Shown one piece after another: positions 1 through 9,493 of a stretch of 64,000 nt of DNA. The translations under genes and the position numbers were made by a program. The DNA lies in assembly GCA_018066965.1 (NCBI GenBank), contig JAGPVP010000083.1, forward strand, positions 1-64,000, read 5' to 3'. Source of the DNA: Zhongshania sp. (GTDB lineage: Bacteria > Pseudomonadota > Gammaproteobacteria > Pseudomonadales > Spongiibacteraceae). Position 1 is the first letter of the stretch, and each line of letters opens with the position of its first letter. The notes below the pieces were generated by a model. It did not search any database and was not told where the DNA came from. It worked only from the letters and a program-made list of their open reading frames with translations.

Positions 1-161
1 TCAAAGTGCGCCATTTCAGCTTGAGCTTGATTGAAATACATCACTCGCTGGGCAATTTGATACCAAGACACCACGGAAGCGAGTAGTAATATCAGCATGA
101 TAAGCTGCACAAATAAACTGGCTTGGCTAACTAGTTGCCAAATGGAAAGCTCTTGTCCCAC
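1..161 (-). CDS. tolQ: TolQ, Tol-Pal energy-transducing proton channel subunit (5' part)
   Basis: Not in the ORF track because it starts with GTG and runs off the left edge. Translation from GTG at 161 gives a short polar N-terminus, then a hydrophobic helix (LFVQLIMLILLLASVVSWY) and QIAQR, matching the first membrane segment of TolQ. AGGAG lies 7 nt upstream of the GTG. TolQ forms with TolR the inner-membrane proton channel that powers TolA and the Tol-Pal system during outer-membrane constriction. It follows ybgC by 39 nt, the usual ybgC-tolQRAB order. About 53 codons are visible; the rest lies outside the window. Confidence 0.85.
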   Translation of the reverse strand, partial: MGQELSIWQLVSQASLFVQLIMLILLLASVVSWYQIAQRVMYFNQAQAEMAHF

Positions 162-200
162 AGTTAACTCCTGTTGTTTCTTGTTTTCACATTGTTGTTT

Positions 201-593
201 TTAAAGAGTAAGCACTGATAACAATGCTTCCGGTATACGTTTTGGTTTTAAAGTTACTTTGTCTACACAAGCCAAGCTGACCTGAGCTTTACACAGCACT
301 TCATTGCCACTATAAACTTGCTGTTCAAAACTTAGTGAGGCTTTTGCCGCCGCTATGACCGTGGCTGTTACAATAAGTTGCTCGTCCAGCTTAGCCGGGC
401 GCAAATATTTTGTCGTCAGGCTGGTCACGACAAACATTAACGATTCATCAATGAATGCCGCCTTATGAAATCCAAGAGCACGCATGTATTCTGTACGCGC
501 ACGCTCAAAAAACTTTAAATAATTAACATAAAAAACGATACCGCCAGCGTCCGTGTCCTCCATGTAGACCCGCAAGGGCATCTTGAATTCCAT
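201..593 (-). CDS. ybgC: YbgC, tol-pal-associated acyl-CoA thioesterase
   Basis: Hotdog-fold 4-hydroxybenzoyl-CoA-type thioesterase of about 130 residues, normal for YbgC. The N-terminal YMEDTDAGGIVFYVNYLKFFERART block holds the catalytic Asp and the signature of the family. It hydrolyses short acyl-CoA or acyl-ACP esters and is the standard first gene of tol-pal operons. The ORF track starts at a TTG (596); the ATG at 593 is preferred and overlaps the ruvB stop as TGATG, implying translational coupling. tolQ follows directly. Confidence 0.9.
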   Translation of the reverse strand: MEFKMPLRVYMEDTDAGGIVFYVNYLKFFERARTEYMRALGFHKAAFIDESLMFVVTSLTTKYLRPAKLDEQLIVTATVIAAAKASLSFEQQVYSGNEVLCKAQVSLACVDKVTLKPKRIPEALLSVLTL

Positions 594-1633
594 CAACCTT
601 TGCCGCCATTTTCGGTAATATCGCCGCTTTTCGGCAATTCTAAACCAAAATGCCGATACGCATGATTGGTAACTACCCGCCCTCTTGGCGTCCGCATAAT
701 AAAACCTTGCTGAATCAGGTAAGGCTCCAATACATCTTCTATGGTGCCACGCTCTTCGCTAATAGCAGCCGCAAGACTGTCTACTCCCACCGGCCCGCCG
801 TCGAATCGCTCTATCATCGCCAACAATAACCGGCGATCAAGATGATCAAAGCCACTGCTATCTACGTTAAGCATATTTAATGCCTGATCAGCGATGTCTT
901 TACTCACCACGCCATCTGACTTTACTTCGGCGTAATCACGCACACGACGCAACAAGCGGTTGGCGATGCGCGGCGTGCCTCGCGACCGCAATGCGATCTC
1001 ATGGGCCCCCTCTGCATCTAACTGCATCCCCAAAATCTTGGCCGAGCGCGCAACAATCGTTGTAAGATCCTTAACGCCGTAGAACTCCAAACGCTGCACA
1101 ATACCAAAACGATCACGCAGCGGTGAGGTGAGTAAACCCGCACGCGTTGTTGCCCCAACCAAAGTAAACGGCGGCAAATCTAATTTAATCGATCTGGCGG
1201 CAGGTCCTTCACCAATCATAATATCTAGCTGATAATCTTCCATCGCCGGATAAAGTATCTCTTCTATATTTGGACTGAGGCGATGAATCTCATCGATAAA
1301 CAATACGTCGCCAGCATCAAGATTGGTCATCAATGCAGCAAGATCACCCGCTTTTTCCAGCACCGGCCCGGATGTCGTCTTAAGTGACACCCCCATTTCA
1401 TTGGCTAAAATATTTGCTAGGGTGGTTTTACCTAGGCCCGGCGGGCCAAATATCAGAGTGTGATCCAACGGTTCATTGCGCATCCGCGCCGCGCTCACAA
1501 ATATATTCATTTGCTCACACACCGCGGGCTGACCAATATAATCAGCTAAGGTTTTTGGCCGTATTGCACGATCAAAGCGCTCCTCTAGTGGTTCGCTAGC
1601 ATCGGGCGCCACAAGGCGATCAATTTCTATCAT
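593..1633 (-). CDS. ruvB: Holliday junction branch migration helicase RuvB
   Basis: AAA+ motor that with RuvA drives branch migration of Holliday junctions. The 346-residue length is normal. Visible motifs are Walker [10 protein letters not shown] (about residue 65), Walker [12 protein letters not shown], sensor 1 VGATTRAG and the arginine finger region SPLRDRFG, followed by the C-terminal winged helix with TPRGRVVT. It lies 15 nt downstream of ruvA on the same strand and its stop overlaps the ybgC start. No LexA box was recognised upstream of the ruv genes. Confidence 0.98.
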   Translation of the reverse strand: MIEIDRLVAPDASEPLEERFDRAIRPKTLADYIGQPAVCEQMNIFVSAARMRNEPLDHTLIFGPPGLGKTTLANILANEMGVSLKTTSGPVLEKAGDLAALMTNLDAGDVLFIDEIHRLSPNIEEILYPAMEDYQLDIMIGEGPAARSIKLDLPPFTLVGATTRAGLLTSPLRDRFGIVQRLEFYGVKDLTTIVARSAKILGMQLDAEGAHEIALRSRGTPRIANRLLRRVRDYAEVKSDGVVSKDIADQALNMLNVDSSGFDHLDRRLLLAMIERFDGGPVGVDSLAAAISEERGTIEDVLEPYLIQQGFIMRTPRGRVVTNHAYRHFGLELPKSGDITENGGKG

Positions 1634-1648
1634 GGCAGTTTAAGGTCT

Positions 1649-2248
1649 TCACTTGATCATGTTTTTTAAAGCGGCACGAATCAATTCTTCGCTACTCGCG
1701 TCATCTGCTTTTAATGCACTAATGGCTTTACTGGCTTCTTGGGGTTTATAACCCAACGCCACCAGCGCCGCCTCTGCTTCAGCAATATTCACTTTTACCG
1801 AGCTGACTGAACCAGCAACTTTGCCAGTCGACGTCGGTAACTCCCAATCCTTCAGACGATCACGCATTTCAATTACTAGGCGATCTGCGGTCTTTTTACC
1901 CACCCCCGGCAGTCGCACCAAGGCCGCAGTATTCCCCTCTTGCACACACTGAACAAATTCATCGCTGTCGATGCCAGACATAATAGTCAGCGCCAATTTT
2001 GGACCAACGCCGTTAACCTTGATTAAGTCGCGAAACAAGCGCCGCGACGCCACATCGCTAAAACCAAACAACTGCTGTACATCTTCGCGAACTATAAACT
2101 GGGTGTAAAGTGACACCACCTGCCCCAACGCGGGCAAGCCATAAAGTGTCGTCATCGGCACCTGCACCTCGTAACCGACGCCATTCACGTCTATCACAAT
2201 TTCCGGTGCTTGCTTTTCAATCAGTACGCCACGCAATCGGCCAATCAT
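1649..2248 (-). CDS. ruvA: Holliday junction DNA-binding protein RuvA
   Basis: The 199-residue protein begins [12 protein letters not shown], the standard RuvA start, with an OB-fold domain, then two helix-hairpin-helix motifs ([29 protein letters not shown]) and a C-terminal three-helix domain ([15 protein letters not shown]) that contacts RuvB. It binds the four-way junction as a tetramer and loads RuvB. It sits 12 nt after ruvC and 15 nt before ruvB, so the three are almost certainly one transcript. Confidence 0.98.
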   Translation of the reverse strand: MIGRLRGVLIEKQAPEIVIDVNGVGYEVQVPMTTLYGLPALGQVVSLYTQFIVREDVQQLFGFSDVASRRLFRDLIKVNGVGPKLALTIMSGIDSDEFVQCVQEGNTAALVRLPGVGKKTADRLVIEMRDRLKDWELPTSTGKVAGSVSSVKVNIAEAEAALVALGYKPQEASKAISALKADDASSEELIRAALKNMIK

Positions 2249-2260
2249 GATCTTCCCTTA

Positions 2261-2785
2261 TTATTTAAGACGGCCACGACGCAGACGCATCGCGGGTTCA
2301 GCAGCCATGCTTTGTAGCCCTTGACGCGCATTGGCATGGCAAATTGCTGCAGCCAAGGCATCGGCGGCATCTTCCTGCGGCATCGCCGGCAGCTTGAGTA
2401 ATATTTTAACCATGTGCTGTACTTGTGCTTTGTCTGCAGCGCCGGTGCCAACCACCGCCTTCTTAATTTGCCTTGCGGTGTATTCCGCTACCAACAAGCC
2501 ATTACTAACACAGGCCACCACGGCGGCGCCCCGCGCCTGCCCTAGCTTAAGCGCCGAGCCGGCGCTTTTAGCCATAAAGACTTCTTCTACCACTGCCTCA
2601 ACGGGAGAGTATTCAGCAATAATAGTGCATAAACTTTTAAAAATAATATCTAGGCGCGCAGGTAAGGCGCCCTGAGGCAAACGAATAACGCCGCTAGTGA
2701 CGTAGCGGTGATGATTGCCATTTACCTCAATCACACCGAAACCGGTTTTCTGCGATCCGGGGTCGACCCCCAAAATAATAGTCAT
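2261..2785 (-). CDS. ruvC: Crossover junction endodeoxyribonuclease RuvC
   Basis: Holliday junction resolvase that nicks symmetrically with Mg2+. It is 174 residues long, with the N-terminal [17 protein letters not shown] strand carrying the first catalytic Asp, a second acidic site at [10 protein letters not shown], and the C-terminal [15 protein letters not shown] motif holding the last catalytic Asp residues. First gene of ruvCAB. The ATG at 2785 is preceded by AGGATCT. In many gammaproteobacteria yebC lies between aspS and ruvC; here there is only a 275-bp gap. Confidence 0.97.
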   Translation of the reverse strand: MTIILGVDPGSQKTGFGVIEVNGNHHRYVTSGVIRLPQGALPARLDIIFKSLCTIIAEYSPVEAVVEEVFMAKSAGSALKLGQARGAAVVACVSNGLLVAEYTARQIKKAVVGTGAADKAQVQHMVKILLKLPAMPQEDAADALAAAICHANARQGLQSMAAEPAMRLRRGRLK

Positions 2786-3013
2786 AGATCCTAATGCATT
2801 CGCTTCTTACTGACACAAGTAAGGAATGAGCACGTTATTCATACCCTAGGCGCAAAACCTAGCAGTACAGATAAGCTGCACATCTATTAATCCTGAAAAT
2901 TGGGGTCAACAAATACGCGCGTACAGCGCAGGCCATCCCCGCGAGTATTATGCACAGATTTAAAGGAATAATGACACGCTAGCAACGATGGTGCGTGAAC
3001 GACATTTGATAAC

Positions 3014-3038
3014 CCCCACCGCCGTGCAGGCAGTGGGG
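3014..3038 (-). terminator. Probable terminator downstream of aspS
   Basis: On the minus strand a 10-bp stem (CCCCACTGCC pairing with GGCGGTGGGG, one G-T wobble) closes a five-base loop, followed by GTTATCAAA. It begins 22 nt after the aspS stop and precedes the ruvC upstream region. The T-tract is weak, so termination may be partial. The remaining aspS-ruvC spacer shows no gene. Confidence 0.55.
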
Positions 3039-3060
3039 ATAAGTATTGCAGTCAGCGCTA

Positions 3061-4833
3061 TTATTTTTCTTCTAATTTACGCAAACGGATATTTAACTCG
3101 CTTAGTTGTTTGCTCTCTACAACACCCGGCGCGTCAGTCATTACACAGGCTGCGCTCTGGGTTTTAGGGAAAGCAATAACGTCGCGAATAGATTTGGCGC
3201 CGGTCATCAGCATCACTAAACGATCTAGACCAAAAGCCAAGCCACCGTGTGGCGGCGCACCGTATTTCAATGCATCTAACAAGAAACCAAACTTCTCTTC
3301 CGACTCTTCAGGACCAATACCTAATACACGGAATACCGCTTTCTGCATATCGCTGCGATGGATACGAACCGAACCACCACCCAGCTCGGTGCCATTCAGA
3401 ACCATATCGTAGGCGATCGACAAGGCTTCGCCTGGCGCTTTTTCAAGCTCTTCAGGTGTGCACGACGGCGCAGTAAAGGGATGGTGTAAAGACGTCCAAT
3501 TGCCACTGCCGTCCTGCTCAAACATCGGGAAGTCTACAACCCACAGTGGCGCCCATTGGCAGGTGTATAATTTGAGATCTTCGCCCAACTTACAGCGCAG
3601 AGCACCAAGAGCTTCATTTACAATCTTGGTGGTATCAGCGCCGAAGAAGATAAGATCGCCGTTTTCCGCATCTAAGCGTTCCAAAATTGCAGCGCGCACT
3701 GGCTCGGGCAAAAATTTCACAATCGGTGATTGCAGGCCGTTTTCTAAATCAGATTTATCGTTGACCTTAATATAAGCCAAGCCCTTGGCACCGTAGATAC
3801 CAACAAACTTGGTGTATTCATCAATTTGCTTACGTGTCAGCGCCTCATTACCACCAGGTACTTTTAACGCCGCAACACGGCCATCGGCACTTTTGGCAGG
3901 GCCGGAGAACACTTTAAATTCAACGTCCTGCATCAGATCGCCGACATCAACCATTTCTAATGGAATACGCAGATCCGGCTTGTCGCTACCAAAACGCGAC
4001 ATCGCCTCCGCATATTTCATGGTTGGGAAGCTACCGAGATCAATATTCATTACTTCTTTAAATAGATCGCTAATCATGCCTTCGGTGACAGCCATGATTT
4101 GCTTGTCATCCATAAAGGAGGTTTCAATATCGATCTGGGTAAATTCCGGCTGGCGGTCAGCACGCAGGTCTTCGTCACGGAAGCACTTGGCAATTTGATA
4201 ATAACGGTCGAAACCAGACACCATTAATAACTGCTTAAACAACTGTGGCGACTGCGGCAAAGCAAAGAATTTGCCTGCATGAGTACGGCTAGGCACCAAA
4301 TAATCGCGAGCCCCCTCAGGCGTGGCCCGGGTCAAAATAGGGGTTTCGATATCGAGGAAGTTCTGGCTGTCTAGGTAACGGCGCAATACCGACGTAATCT
4401 TCGCACGCAAGCGCAATTTGTCAGAAATCTGCGGCCGACGTAAATCTAAGTAGCGATAGCGCAAACGTACATCTTCGCCAACATTGGTGTGATCATCTAG
4501 CTGAAATGGCGGCGTTTCTGACTCATTCAGAATTTCCAGCTCTTTACCGAGTATTTCAATCTCACCAGTTTTCATATTGGCGTTAACGGTCGCGCCGGCA
4601 CGCGCACGAACTCGGCCGCGAATACGCAGTACATACTCACCACGAACACGGTCAGCAGTGCGGAAATGCTCTTCGGTATCTGGGTCAAAAACAACCTGAA
4701 CAATACCTTCGCGATCACGCATATCGAGGAAGATAACCCCGCCATGATCACGACGACGATCAACCCAACCACACAAGGTTACCTCTTGATCGATATGTTC
4801 ACTACCTAAGCTGCCGCAATAATGACTGCGCAT
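3061..4833 (-). CDS. aspS: Aspartate--tRNA(Asp/Asn) ligase
   Basis: Class IIb aminoacyl-tRNA synthetase of 590 residues, the usual bacterial length. It has an N-terminal OB-fold anticodon-binding domain ([18 protein letters not shown]), motif 2 ([18 protein letters not shown]), the bacterial GAD insertion in the middle, and C-terminal motif 3 ([15 protein letters not shown]). His-30 in RRRDHGG matches the His reported in the non-discriminating Pseudomonas aeruginosa enzyme rather than the Leu of E. coli AspRS. This suggests it also charges tRNA(Asn) (inference). Likely cotranscribed with the FmdB-like gene 115 nt upstream. Confidence 0.97.
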   Translation of the reverse strand: MRSHYCGSLGSEHIDQEVTLCGWVDRRRDHGGVIFLDMRDREGIVQVVFDPDTEEHFRTADRVRGEYVLRIRGRVRARAGATVNANMKTGEIEILGKELEILNESETPPFQLDDHTNVGEDVRLRYRYLDLRRPQISDKLRLRAKITSVLRRYLDSQNFLDIETPILTRATPEGARDYLVPSRTHAGKFFALPQSPQLFKQLLMVSGFDRYYQIAKCFRDEDLRADRQPEFTQIDIETSFMDDKQIMAVTEGMISDLFKEVMNIDLGSFPTMKYAEAMSRFGSDKPDLRIPLEMVDVGDLMQDVEFKVFSGPAKSADGRVAALKVPGGNEALTRKQIDEYTKFVGIYGAKGLAYIKVNDKSDLENGLQSPIVKFLPEPVRAAILERLDAENGDLIFFGADTTKIVNEALGALRCKLGEDLKLYTCQWAPLWVVDFPMFEQDGSGNWTSLHHPFTAPSCTPEELEKAPGEALSIAYDMVLNGTELGGGSVRIHRSDMQKAVFRVLGIGPEESEEKFGFLLDALKYGAPPHGGLAFGLDRLVMLMTGAKSIRDVIAFPKTQSAACVMTDAPGVVESKQLSELNIRLRKLEEK

Positions 4834-4948
4834 GTGTTCAATTCTCTCTATATAAAAATGTATCTAACTTAATCCATTAGCACTTTACTTTCGGTGCCAA
4901 TCACTCGGTTTTGCAAGCGCCCGAAGCCATCTCCCGCTGAGTTGAATG

Positions 4949-5197
4949 CTAGGCCTCTGATGCTGAGGACGATCCACCCGCAGAGCCTTCGCCCGCTAAA
5001 TTCTTCTTTTTGCCGCTACTTTTGAAATCAGTTTCGTACCAGCCACCGCCTTTCAAGCGAAAACCCGCTGCCGAAATCTTTTTCACCAACTCAGCCGCAC
5101 CGCACTTTGGGCAGTCTTTTAAAGCAGCATCACTCATTTTCTGTAGCGCTTCATGTTCATGTTGACACGCTTGGCACTGGTATTCATAAATCGGCAT
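4949..5197 (-). CDS. FmdB-family zinc ribbon regulatory protein
   Basis: Small protein of 82 residues starting MPIYEYQC, the signature of the FmdB/CxxC_CxxC_SSSS family. Two CxxC pairs (CQAC and CPKC) form the zinc ribbon, followed by the conserved FRLKGGGWYETDF segment and a Ser/Gly-rich tail. The ORF-track start at 5218 adds seven residues; ATG at 5197 has GGGGAG 8 nt upstream and yields the conserved N-terminus. The molecular function of the family is not settled. It lies just upstream of aspS, as in pseudomonads. Confidence 0.88.
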   Translation of the reverse strand: MPIYEYQCQACQHEHEALQKMSDAALKDCPKCGAAELVKKISAAGFRLKGGGWYETDFKSSGKKKNLAGEGSAGGSSSASEA

Positions 5198-5266
5198 AGG
5201 AAAACTCCCCAAATTCAAATCAGATAAAAGAAGTCATATCGAGCCAAGCGGCACAAAAGGAGCGGG

Positions 5267-5272
5267 ATTATA
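5267..5272 (-). promoter_or_regulatory. Candidate -10 element for the FmdB-aspS transcript
   Basis: On the minus strand a perfect TATAAT lies about 70 nt upstream of the FmdB-like start codon. A TTATTG hexamer sits 17 bp further upstream but is a poor -35. This is a sequence match only, with no start-site data. Confidence 0.4.
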
Positions 5273-5343
5273 ACGCAAAGCGGGGGCGGCAATAAATGCA
5301 GCAGTGAATTTGAAGGGTAAATAAACAATCAGAGCTGGAAATT

Positions 5344-5376
5344 CAGCCTCGAACACCCATAAAGATGCCGAGGCTG
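5344..5376 (-). terminator. Possible terminator after the HU-like gene
   Basis: On the minus strand an 8-bp perfect stem (CAGCCTCG and CGAGGCTG) with a 17-nt loop is followed by AATTT. It starts 14 nt past the stop of the HU-like gene. The loop is long and the T-run short, so it is a weak candidate. Confidence 0.4.
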
Positions 5377-5389
5377 AGGAGAATCAGAC

Positions 5390-5818
5390 TTAAATAGCGA
5401 AGTCTTTCAGCTTTTTCAGAGGGCGAACCTTAACCGCAACGCTGGCGGGTTTGGCTTTGAACATGGTTTCTGCGCCAGTAAATGGATTAATCCCTTTACG
5501 CGCCTTGGTAGCAGGCTTTTTCACTGTGGTAATTTTCATCAACCCTGGGATTGTGAACTCACCCAGCGCACGCTTTTTAACACTGCGTTCGATCAGCACT
5601 TCCAGCTCTTCAAGAACATCACCAACCTGCTTGCGAGTCAGATTAGTATTTTCAGCAATTTCAGTAAGAATTTGAGTTTTGGTCATTTTCTCAGAGATAG
5701 CTGTAGTTTTGCGCTTAGGTGCGGCAGCGGCAGCAGCAGAGGCAGCAACCTTAGCTTTAGCTGGGGCTGGAGCTTTTTTTGCGGCAGCTTTTTTGGGAGC
5801 AGCTTTTTTTATCGCCAT
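5390..5818 (-). CDS. HU/IHF-family histone-like DNA-binding protein with Lys/Ala/Pro tail
   Basis: 142 residues in two parts. Residues 1-40 are an Ala/Lys/Pro-rich stretch (KKAAPKKAAAKKAPAPAKAK) like a eukaryotic H1 tail. Residues 43-142 form an HU-type domain: helical TKTQILTEIAENTNLTRKQV, then the beta-arm region with GEFTIPGLMKI and INPFTGAETMFKAKPA, where the proline is expected to kink DNA. This is a fused-tail HU variant, longer than the usual 90 residues, likely acting in nucleoid organisation. A single gene with its own candidate promoter and terminator. DNA binding is inferred from family. Confidence 0.88.
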   Translation of the reverse strand: MAIKKAAPKKAAAKKAPAPAKAKVAASAAAAAAPKRKTTAISEKMTKTQILTEIAENTNLTRKQVGDVLEELEVLIERSVKKRALGEFTIPGLMKITTVKKPATKARKGINPFTGAETMFKAKPASVAVKVRPLKKLKDFAI

Positions 5819-6126
5819 TAGAATATTCCTGTATCACACGTTAAGTTTTATTGGCCTAAATACGGTTTTAAGCACCAACCAGCAAGTACCGCATGCTAAT
5901 CACGAATCTGTGCCTGCGACTATCTATAGTAGATTGTGTTAACCAATACAAGATTAAAGCGCTTTTTTTCGCCTAAAACGCTATAAAAAAAGCATTTTTT
6001 GTATTCTGAACACCTTTATCGGCTAAAAGTTGCGCAAAGATATAAGCCTCAACGAACCGTACAGAGCGGCCGTTTATTCCCAAACACTAACAAACCATTG
6101 CACAACCGCCAATCCCACAGCGGGCC
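5819..6126. other. Intergenic region with AT-rich inverted repeat
   Basis: 308 bp between the HU-like gene and the HIT gene. It holds the candidate HU promoter (5923-5951) and an inverted repeat, GCTTTTTTT (5961-5969) and AAAAAAAGC (5985-5993), with a 15-nt loop. No ORF with a plausible start was seen. The repeat could end the HIT transcript but lacks a clean following T-run. Confidence 0.5.
5923..5951 (-). promoter_or_regulatory. Candidate sigma-70 promoter of the HU-like gene
   Basis: Minus-strand TTGTAT, 17-bp spacer, TATAGA, about 105 nt upstream of the start codon. Four of six bases match the consensus at -35 and five of six at -10. The resulting leader would be roughly 100 nt. Confidence 0.5.
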
Positions 6127-6555
6127 TTAGCCGACCAATAAGGCAATGTCGCTAGCGGCATAAGCTGCACGCAATTGATTCAAGCATGTACCCAGGGCAT
6201 TACCCTCATAAGGCTTGGCGGGAAGCAGCCCCCACACCGGCTTCGGCCACGCCGCATCAGCAGCAAAACGAGCGATGTGATGAATATGTAACTGCGGCAC
6301 CATATTACCAAGCGCGCCAACATTGAGTTTTTCAGCCGCGAATACACTACGTAAAATAGCGCAGGTAGTATTCGATTCATGTAGATATAGCTGCTGATCA
6401 GCCGTATTTAAATCGCACACCTCACGCAGCGCCTCGCGCCGCGGCACCAATATTAGCCATGGGTACTGGCTATCATTCATCAACAGCACCCTACACAGTG
6501 GCAAATCCCCAACTACAGCACAATCTCGGGCTAAAGCATCATGTAATTTGAACAT
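6127..6555 (-). CDS. HIT-family (histidine triad) nucleotide-binding protein
   Basis: 142 residues from ATG at 6555, chosen because AGGAGA lies 5 nt upstream and the N-terminus ([12 protein letters not shown]) matches pseudomonad homologues; the ORF-track start adds 17 residues with no support. The core has [22 protein letters not shown] and the active-site stretch [14 protein letters not shown], the histidine triad that hydrolyses nucleoside phosphoramidates or dinucleotides. The C-terminal WPKPVWG is typical of this subgroup. It is divergent from proS across 80 bp. The substrate is unknown. Confidence 0.85.
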   Translation of the reverse strand: MFKLHDALARDCAVVGDLPLCRVLLMNDSQYPWLILVPRREALREVCDLNTADQQLYLHESNTTCAILRSVFAAEKLNVGALGNMVPQLHIHHIARFAADAAWPKPVWGLLPAKPYEGNALGTCLNQLRAAYAASDIALLVG

Positions 6556-6635
6556 CACTTCTCCTGCGGCCTGTACCGCGCTACCGATCAATCGTAAAAT
6601 GCGCAAACTCTGATAAACAAGGCCAGAATTACACC

Positions 6636-8360
6636 ATGCGCGCTAGCCAATTCCTGATCGCAACCCAAAAAGAAACTCCAGCCGACGCTGAAGTCATTAG
6701 CCACCAACTTATGTTACGAGCGGGCATGATACGCAAGCTCGCGACAGGTCTCTATACATGGCTGCCAATGGGCCTGCGGGTGCTGCGTAAAGTTGAAAAT
6801 ATCGTTCGCCAAGAAATGGACCGCAGCGGCGCAATGGAAGTGATGATGCCGGTTGTTCAGCCCGCCGAGCTATGGGAAGAATCTGGCCGCTGGGAGCAAT
6901 ACGGCGCTGAACTGCTGCGCATTGGTGACCGCCACAACCGCGCTTTCTGCCTTGGCCCCACCCACGAAGAAGTTATTACCGACCTAATTCGCAATGAAAT
7001 TAAAAGCTATAAGCAGCTGCCCGCCAATTTCTACCAGATTCAAACCAAGTTCCGTGACGAAATTCGCCCCCGCTTTGGCGTAATGCGCTCACGGGAATTT
7101 ATTATGAAAGACGCCTACTCCTTTCATAATGACCAAGAATCACTGCAAGCCACTTACGACGTTATGCACGCCACCTATACCCGCATATTTACCCGTCTGG
7201 GCTTAGATTTCCGTCCCGTCATTGCCGATACCGGCTCTATCGGCGGCAGCGGTTCGCACGAGTTTCACGTTCTGGCATCTTCTGGCGAAGACGATATCGC
7301 CTTCTCTGACACCTCTGACTATGCCGCTAACGTCGAAATGGCTGAAGCACTCGCCCCTGCCGGCGCACGCCCAACCGCCAACCGCACGGTCGAAAAAATT
7401 GCCACCCCCGGCGCGCATACTATTGATGAAGTGAGCGCAGTCCTGAAGGTCGCCGCAGCACAAATTCTGAAGACATTAATTGTATACAGCGACGCTGACG
7501 AAAACGGCAACAAGGAGCTCGTCGCATTGGTCGTGCGTGGCGATCATAATTTAAACGAAATAAAAGCCGAGAAAATTGCTGGCGTCGCCTCGCCCCTCAC
7601 CTTCGCTAGCGAAGAAGACATTCAAGCCAAGCTGAACTGCAAACCCGGCTCTATCGGACCAGTTAGTTTAAGCATTCGCGTTATTGCCGATCGCAGTGCC
7701 GCACATAGCGCCGACTTTGTTTGCGGCGCAAACGAAGATGGCTTCCACTTGAGCGGCGTGAACTGGGATCGAGACGTAAGCTTTAATGAAACTGCAGATC
7801 TGCGCGACGTTGTCGAAGGTGACCCTAGTCCCGATGGCCAAGGCAGCTTACTCATTAAGCGCGGCATCGAAGTCGGCCACATTTTCCAACTTGGCACCAA
7901 GTACTCAGAGGCAATGAAGGCCACCGTACTCAATGAAAATGGCAAAGATCAAACCATGATCATGGGTTGCTATGGTATTGGCGTCACCCGTGTTGTCGCT
8001 TCAGCCATTGAACAAAACAATGATGACAAGGGCATTATTTGGCCAGCCAGCATCGCGCCATTTGAAATCGCCATCGTGCCATTAAACATTCAAAAATCTG
8101 AGCGCGTTCGCGAACACGCAGAGCAACTCTATGCCACTTTACGTGGACTGGGTTACGATGTATTGCTTGACGATCGCAACGAACGTCCCGGTGTTAAATT
8201 TGCTGACATGGAGCTGGTAGGCATCCCCCACCGCATCGTGATTGGCGACCGTGGTTTAGACAATGGCATGCTGGAATATAAAAACCGCAGCGCAAGCGAC
8301 AACGAAGATGTTGCGATTGACGGTATCGTGGACTTTATTCAGCAGCAACTGCCGCGCTAA
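6636..8360 (+). CDS. proS: Prolyl-tRNA synthetase (bacterial type, with editing domain)
   Basis: 574 residues, the standard length of the bacterial ProRS that carries an INS (YbaK-like) editing insertion. It starts [15 protein letters not shown]. Motif 1 is near [10 protein letters not shown], motif 2 near [17 protein letters not shown], the INS domain spans about residues 230-390 ([16 protein letters not shown]), and motif 3 is followed by the anticodon-binding domain ([24 protein letters not shown]). It charges tRNA(Pro) in the cytoplasm. The stop is immediately followed by the ATG of the lytic transglycosylase, so the two are coupled. Confidence 0.98.
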   Translation: MRASQFLIATQKETPADAEVISHQLMLRAGMIRKLATGLYTWLPMGLRVLRKVENIVRQEMDRSGAMEVMMPVVQPAELWEESGRWEQYGAELLRIGDRHNRAFCLGPTHEEVITDLIRNEIKSYKQLPANFYQIQTKFRDEIRPRFGVMRSREFIMKDAYSFHNDQESLQATYDVMHATYTRIFTRLGLDFRPVIADTGSIGGSGSHEFHVLASSGEDDIAFSDTSDYAANVEMAEALAPAGARPTANRTVEKIATPGAHTIDEVSAVLKVAAAQILKTLIVYSDADENGNKELVALVVRGDHNLNEIKAEKIAGVASPLTFASEEDIQAKLNCKPGSIGPVSLSIRVIADRSAAHSADFVCGANEDGFHLSGVNWDRDVSFNETADLRDVVEGDPSPDGQGSLLIKRGIEVGHIFQLGTKYSEAMKATVLNENGKDQTMIMGCYGIGVTRVVASAIEQNNDDKGIIWPASIAPFEIAIVPLNIQKSERVREHAEQLYATLRGLGYDVLLDDRNERPGVKFADMELVGIPHRIVIGDRGLDNGMLEYKNRSASDNEDVAIDGIVDFIQQQLPR

Positions 8361-9014
8361 ATGAGCGAATCGCGGGGCGCACTAGGCAAGCTCGATGTAT
8401 TAGCATCGAGCTTGCTCCTGCTAGTATTAATTACACACCCAGCACTAAGCCATGCCAACGCCGAGCCTAACACTGCATCGGCGACATTGACCGCTGAGCA
8501 ACAAGAGCGCGAAGAACTACGTATTTTTCTGAAGCAAGCCATCGCCGAAGCGGGCAGCTTTAAAGACCGCTTCGACGCTGAGGTTTGGCTATTCGACATG
8601 TCCAGCCGTATGACAAGATACGTCGGTGATCCGCAAGAGCGACTAACTTTTTTGCGCAGTGTTCATCGCGAGGCGAGTGCCGCGGGACTTAGCCCAGAGC
8701 TAGTATTGGCGCTGATTGAAGTAGAAAGTTATTTTGACCGCTTTGCGGTATCTCGCGTTGGTGCACAAGGCTTAATGCAAGTGATGCCGTTCTGGAAAAA
8801 AGAAATCGGCCGTCCCGACGACAACCTAACTAATGCCGACACGAATTTACGTTACGGCTGTCAGATTTTGCAGTTTTATTTACAGAAAGAAAAAGGCAAT
8901 CTTCACCGCGCTCTGGCTCGTTACAATGGCAGCCTAGGTAAAAGCTGGTATCCAGAGCGGGTGTTTGATCGATGGCGACGCCATTGGTATAACGGCGAAT
9001 TAGCAAACTACTAG
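8361..9014 (+). CDS. Periplasmic soluble lytic transglycosylase (SLT domain)
   Basis: 217 residues. The N-terminus has a hydrophobic segment (VLASSLLLLVLITHPALSHA) that looks like a signal peptide. Residues 105-205 are an SLT/GEWL domain: catalytic Glu in LALIEVESYFDR, the GAQGLMQVMP loop and ALARYNGS. It should cleave peptidoglycan glycan strands with 1,6-anhydro product formation. Its ATG directly follows the proS TAA with no spacer, so it relies on proS translation. Its stop overlaps the stop of the convergent sensor gene at 9011-9014. Confidence 0.88.
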   Translation: MSESRGALGKLDVLASSLLLLVLITHPALSHANAEPNTASATLTAEQQEREELRIFLKQAIAEAGSFKDRFDAEVWLFDMSSRMTRYVGDPQERLTFLRSVHREASAAGLSPELVLALIEVESYFDRFAVSRVGAQGLMQVMPFWKKEIGRPDDNLTNADTNLRYGCQILQFYLQKEKGNLHRALARYNGSLGKSWYPERVFDRWRRHWYNGELANY

Positions 9015-9493
9015 CGTGGTGGTCTCTCGCCATTACGGTCAGGGGAGTCAGGTCTTGGTGGTTTGTTTTGCATCCGCCCCAATTCCCGCAGCGCAAATTT
9101 CAATCGTTGCTCTGGCGGTAATGTCGCTAACACCGTCGCCAATACTTCATGGCTCACCTGCTTTAAATTATTATCAGCAATACGAATTGCTTTAAAGCCG
9201 CCACTAATATCAGCTTCTGTTGCTTGATCCTGCTTTAGAATACCGACCATATCCCGCTTGGCAGAGCGTAGTTTTCGATACGCCTTTGCCATATCTTTGC
9301 GATGCATTTCCAGCACCTGACGCATGGGTTCCGCTAGTTCGTTCGGCTCATCTTTTAGCAGTTGCTTTGCCATACCATGCATGGCGTGGCGCTCTTCACC
9401 CATCAAACGGTGGCCAACATATAGGCCAACCAATATGCCGTTTAGCACTAGCGAAACAAACAACGCAATAACAAGGCCTTTACGTGCATTCAT
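9011..9493 (-). CDS. Periplasmic metal-sensor-like protein (CnrX/ZraP-type, Metal_resist)
   Basis: 160 residues from ATG at 9493, which overlaps the anti-sigma stop as ATGA; the track start at 9514 lies inside that gene. One N-terminal membrane helix (LVIALFVSLVLNGILVGLYVG) is followed by an all-helical, charged domain with His/Met residues (EERHAMHGMAKQ; EMHRKDMAKAYRKLRSAKRDM) and an LPPEQRLKF motif, as in heavy-metal-sensor proteins of the CnrX/ZraP type. The tail is Pro/Arg-rich. Its position behind sigma and anti-sigma genes mirrors cnrYXH. The ligand is unknown; Ni/Co/Cu/Zn are only candidates. Confidence 0.75.
   Translation of the reverse strand: MNARKGLVIALFVSLVLNGILVGLYVGHRLMGEERHAMHGMAKQLLKDEPNELAEPMRQVLEMHRKDMAKAYRKLRSAKRDMVGILKQDQATEADISGGFKAIRIADNNLKQVSHEVLATVLATLPPEQRLKFALRELGRMQNKPPRPDSPDRNGERPPR

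Noticed and set aside
1649-2785. Extra ORFs overlapping ruvA/ruvC (2245-2451, 2331-2675)
   Set aside because: Shadows of ruvC in other frames with no recognisable protein.
2786-3060. LexA (SOS) box before ruvC
   Set aside because: No CTGT-N8-ACAG match was found by eye.
5961-5993. Inverted repeat GCTTTTTTT/AAAAAAAGC as a terminator
   Set aside because: The stem is nearly all A-T and lacks a following T-run on the minus strand; kept only as a note in the intergenic entry.
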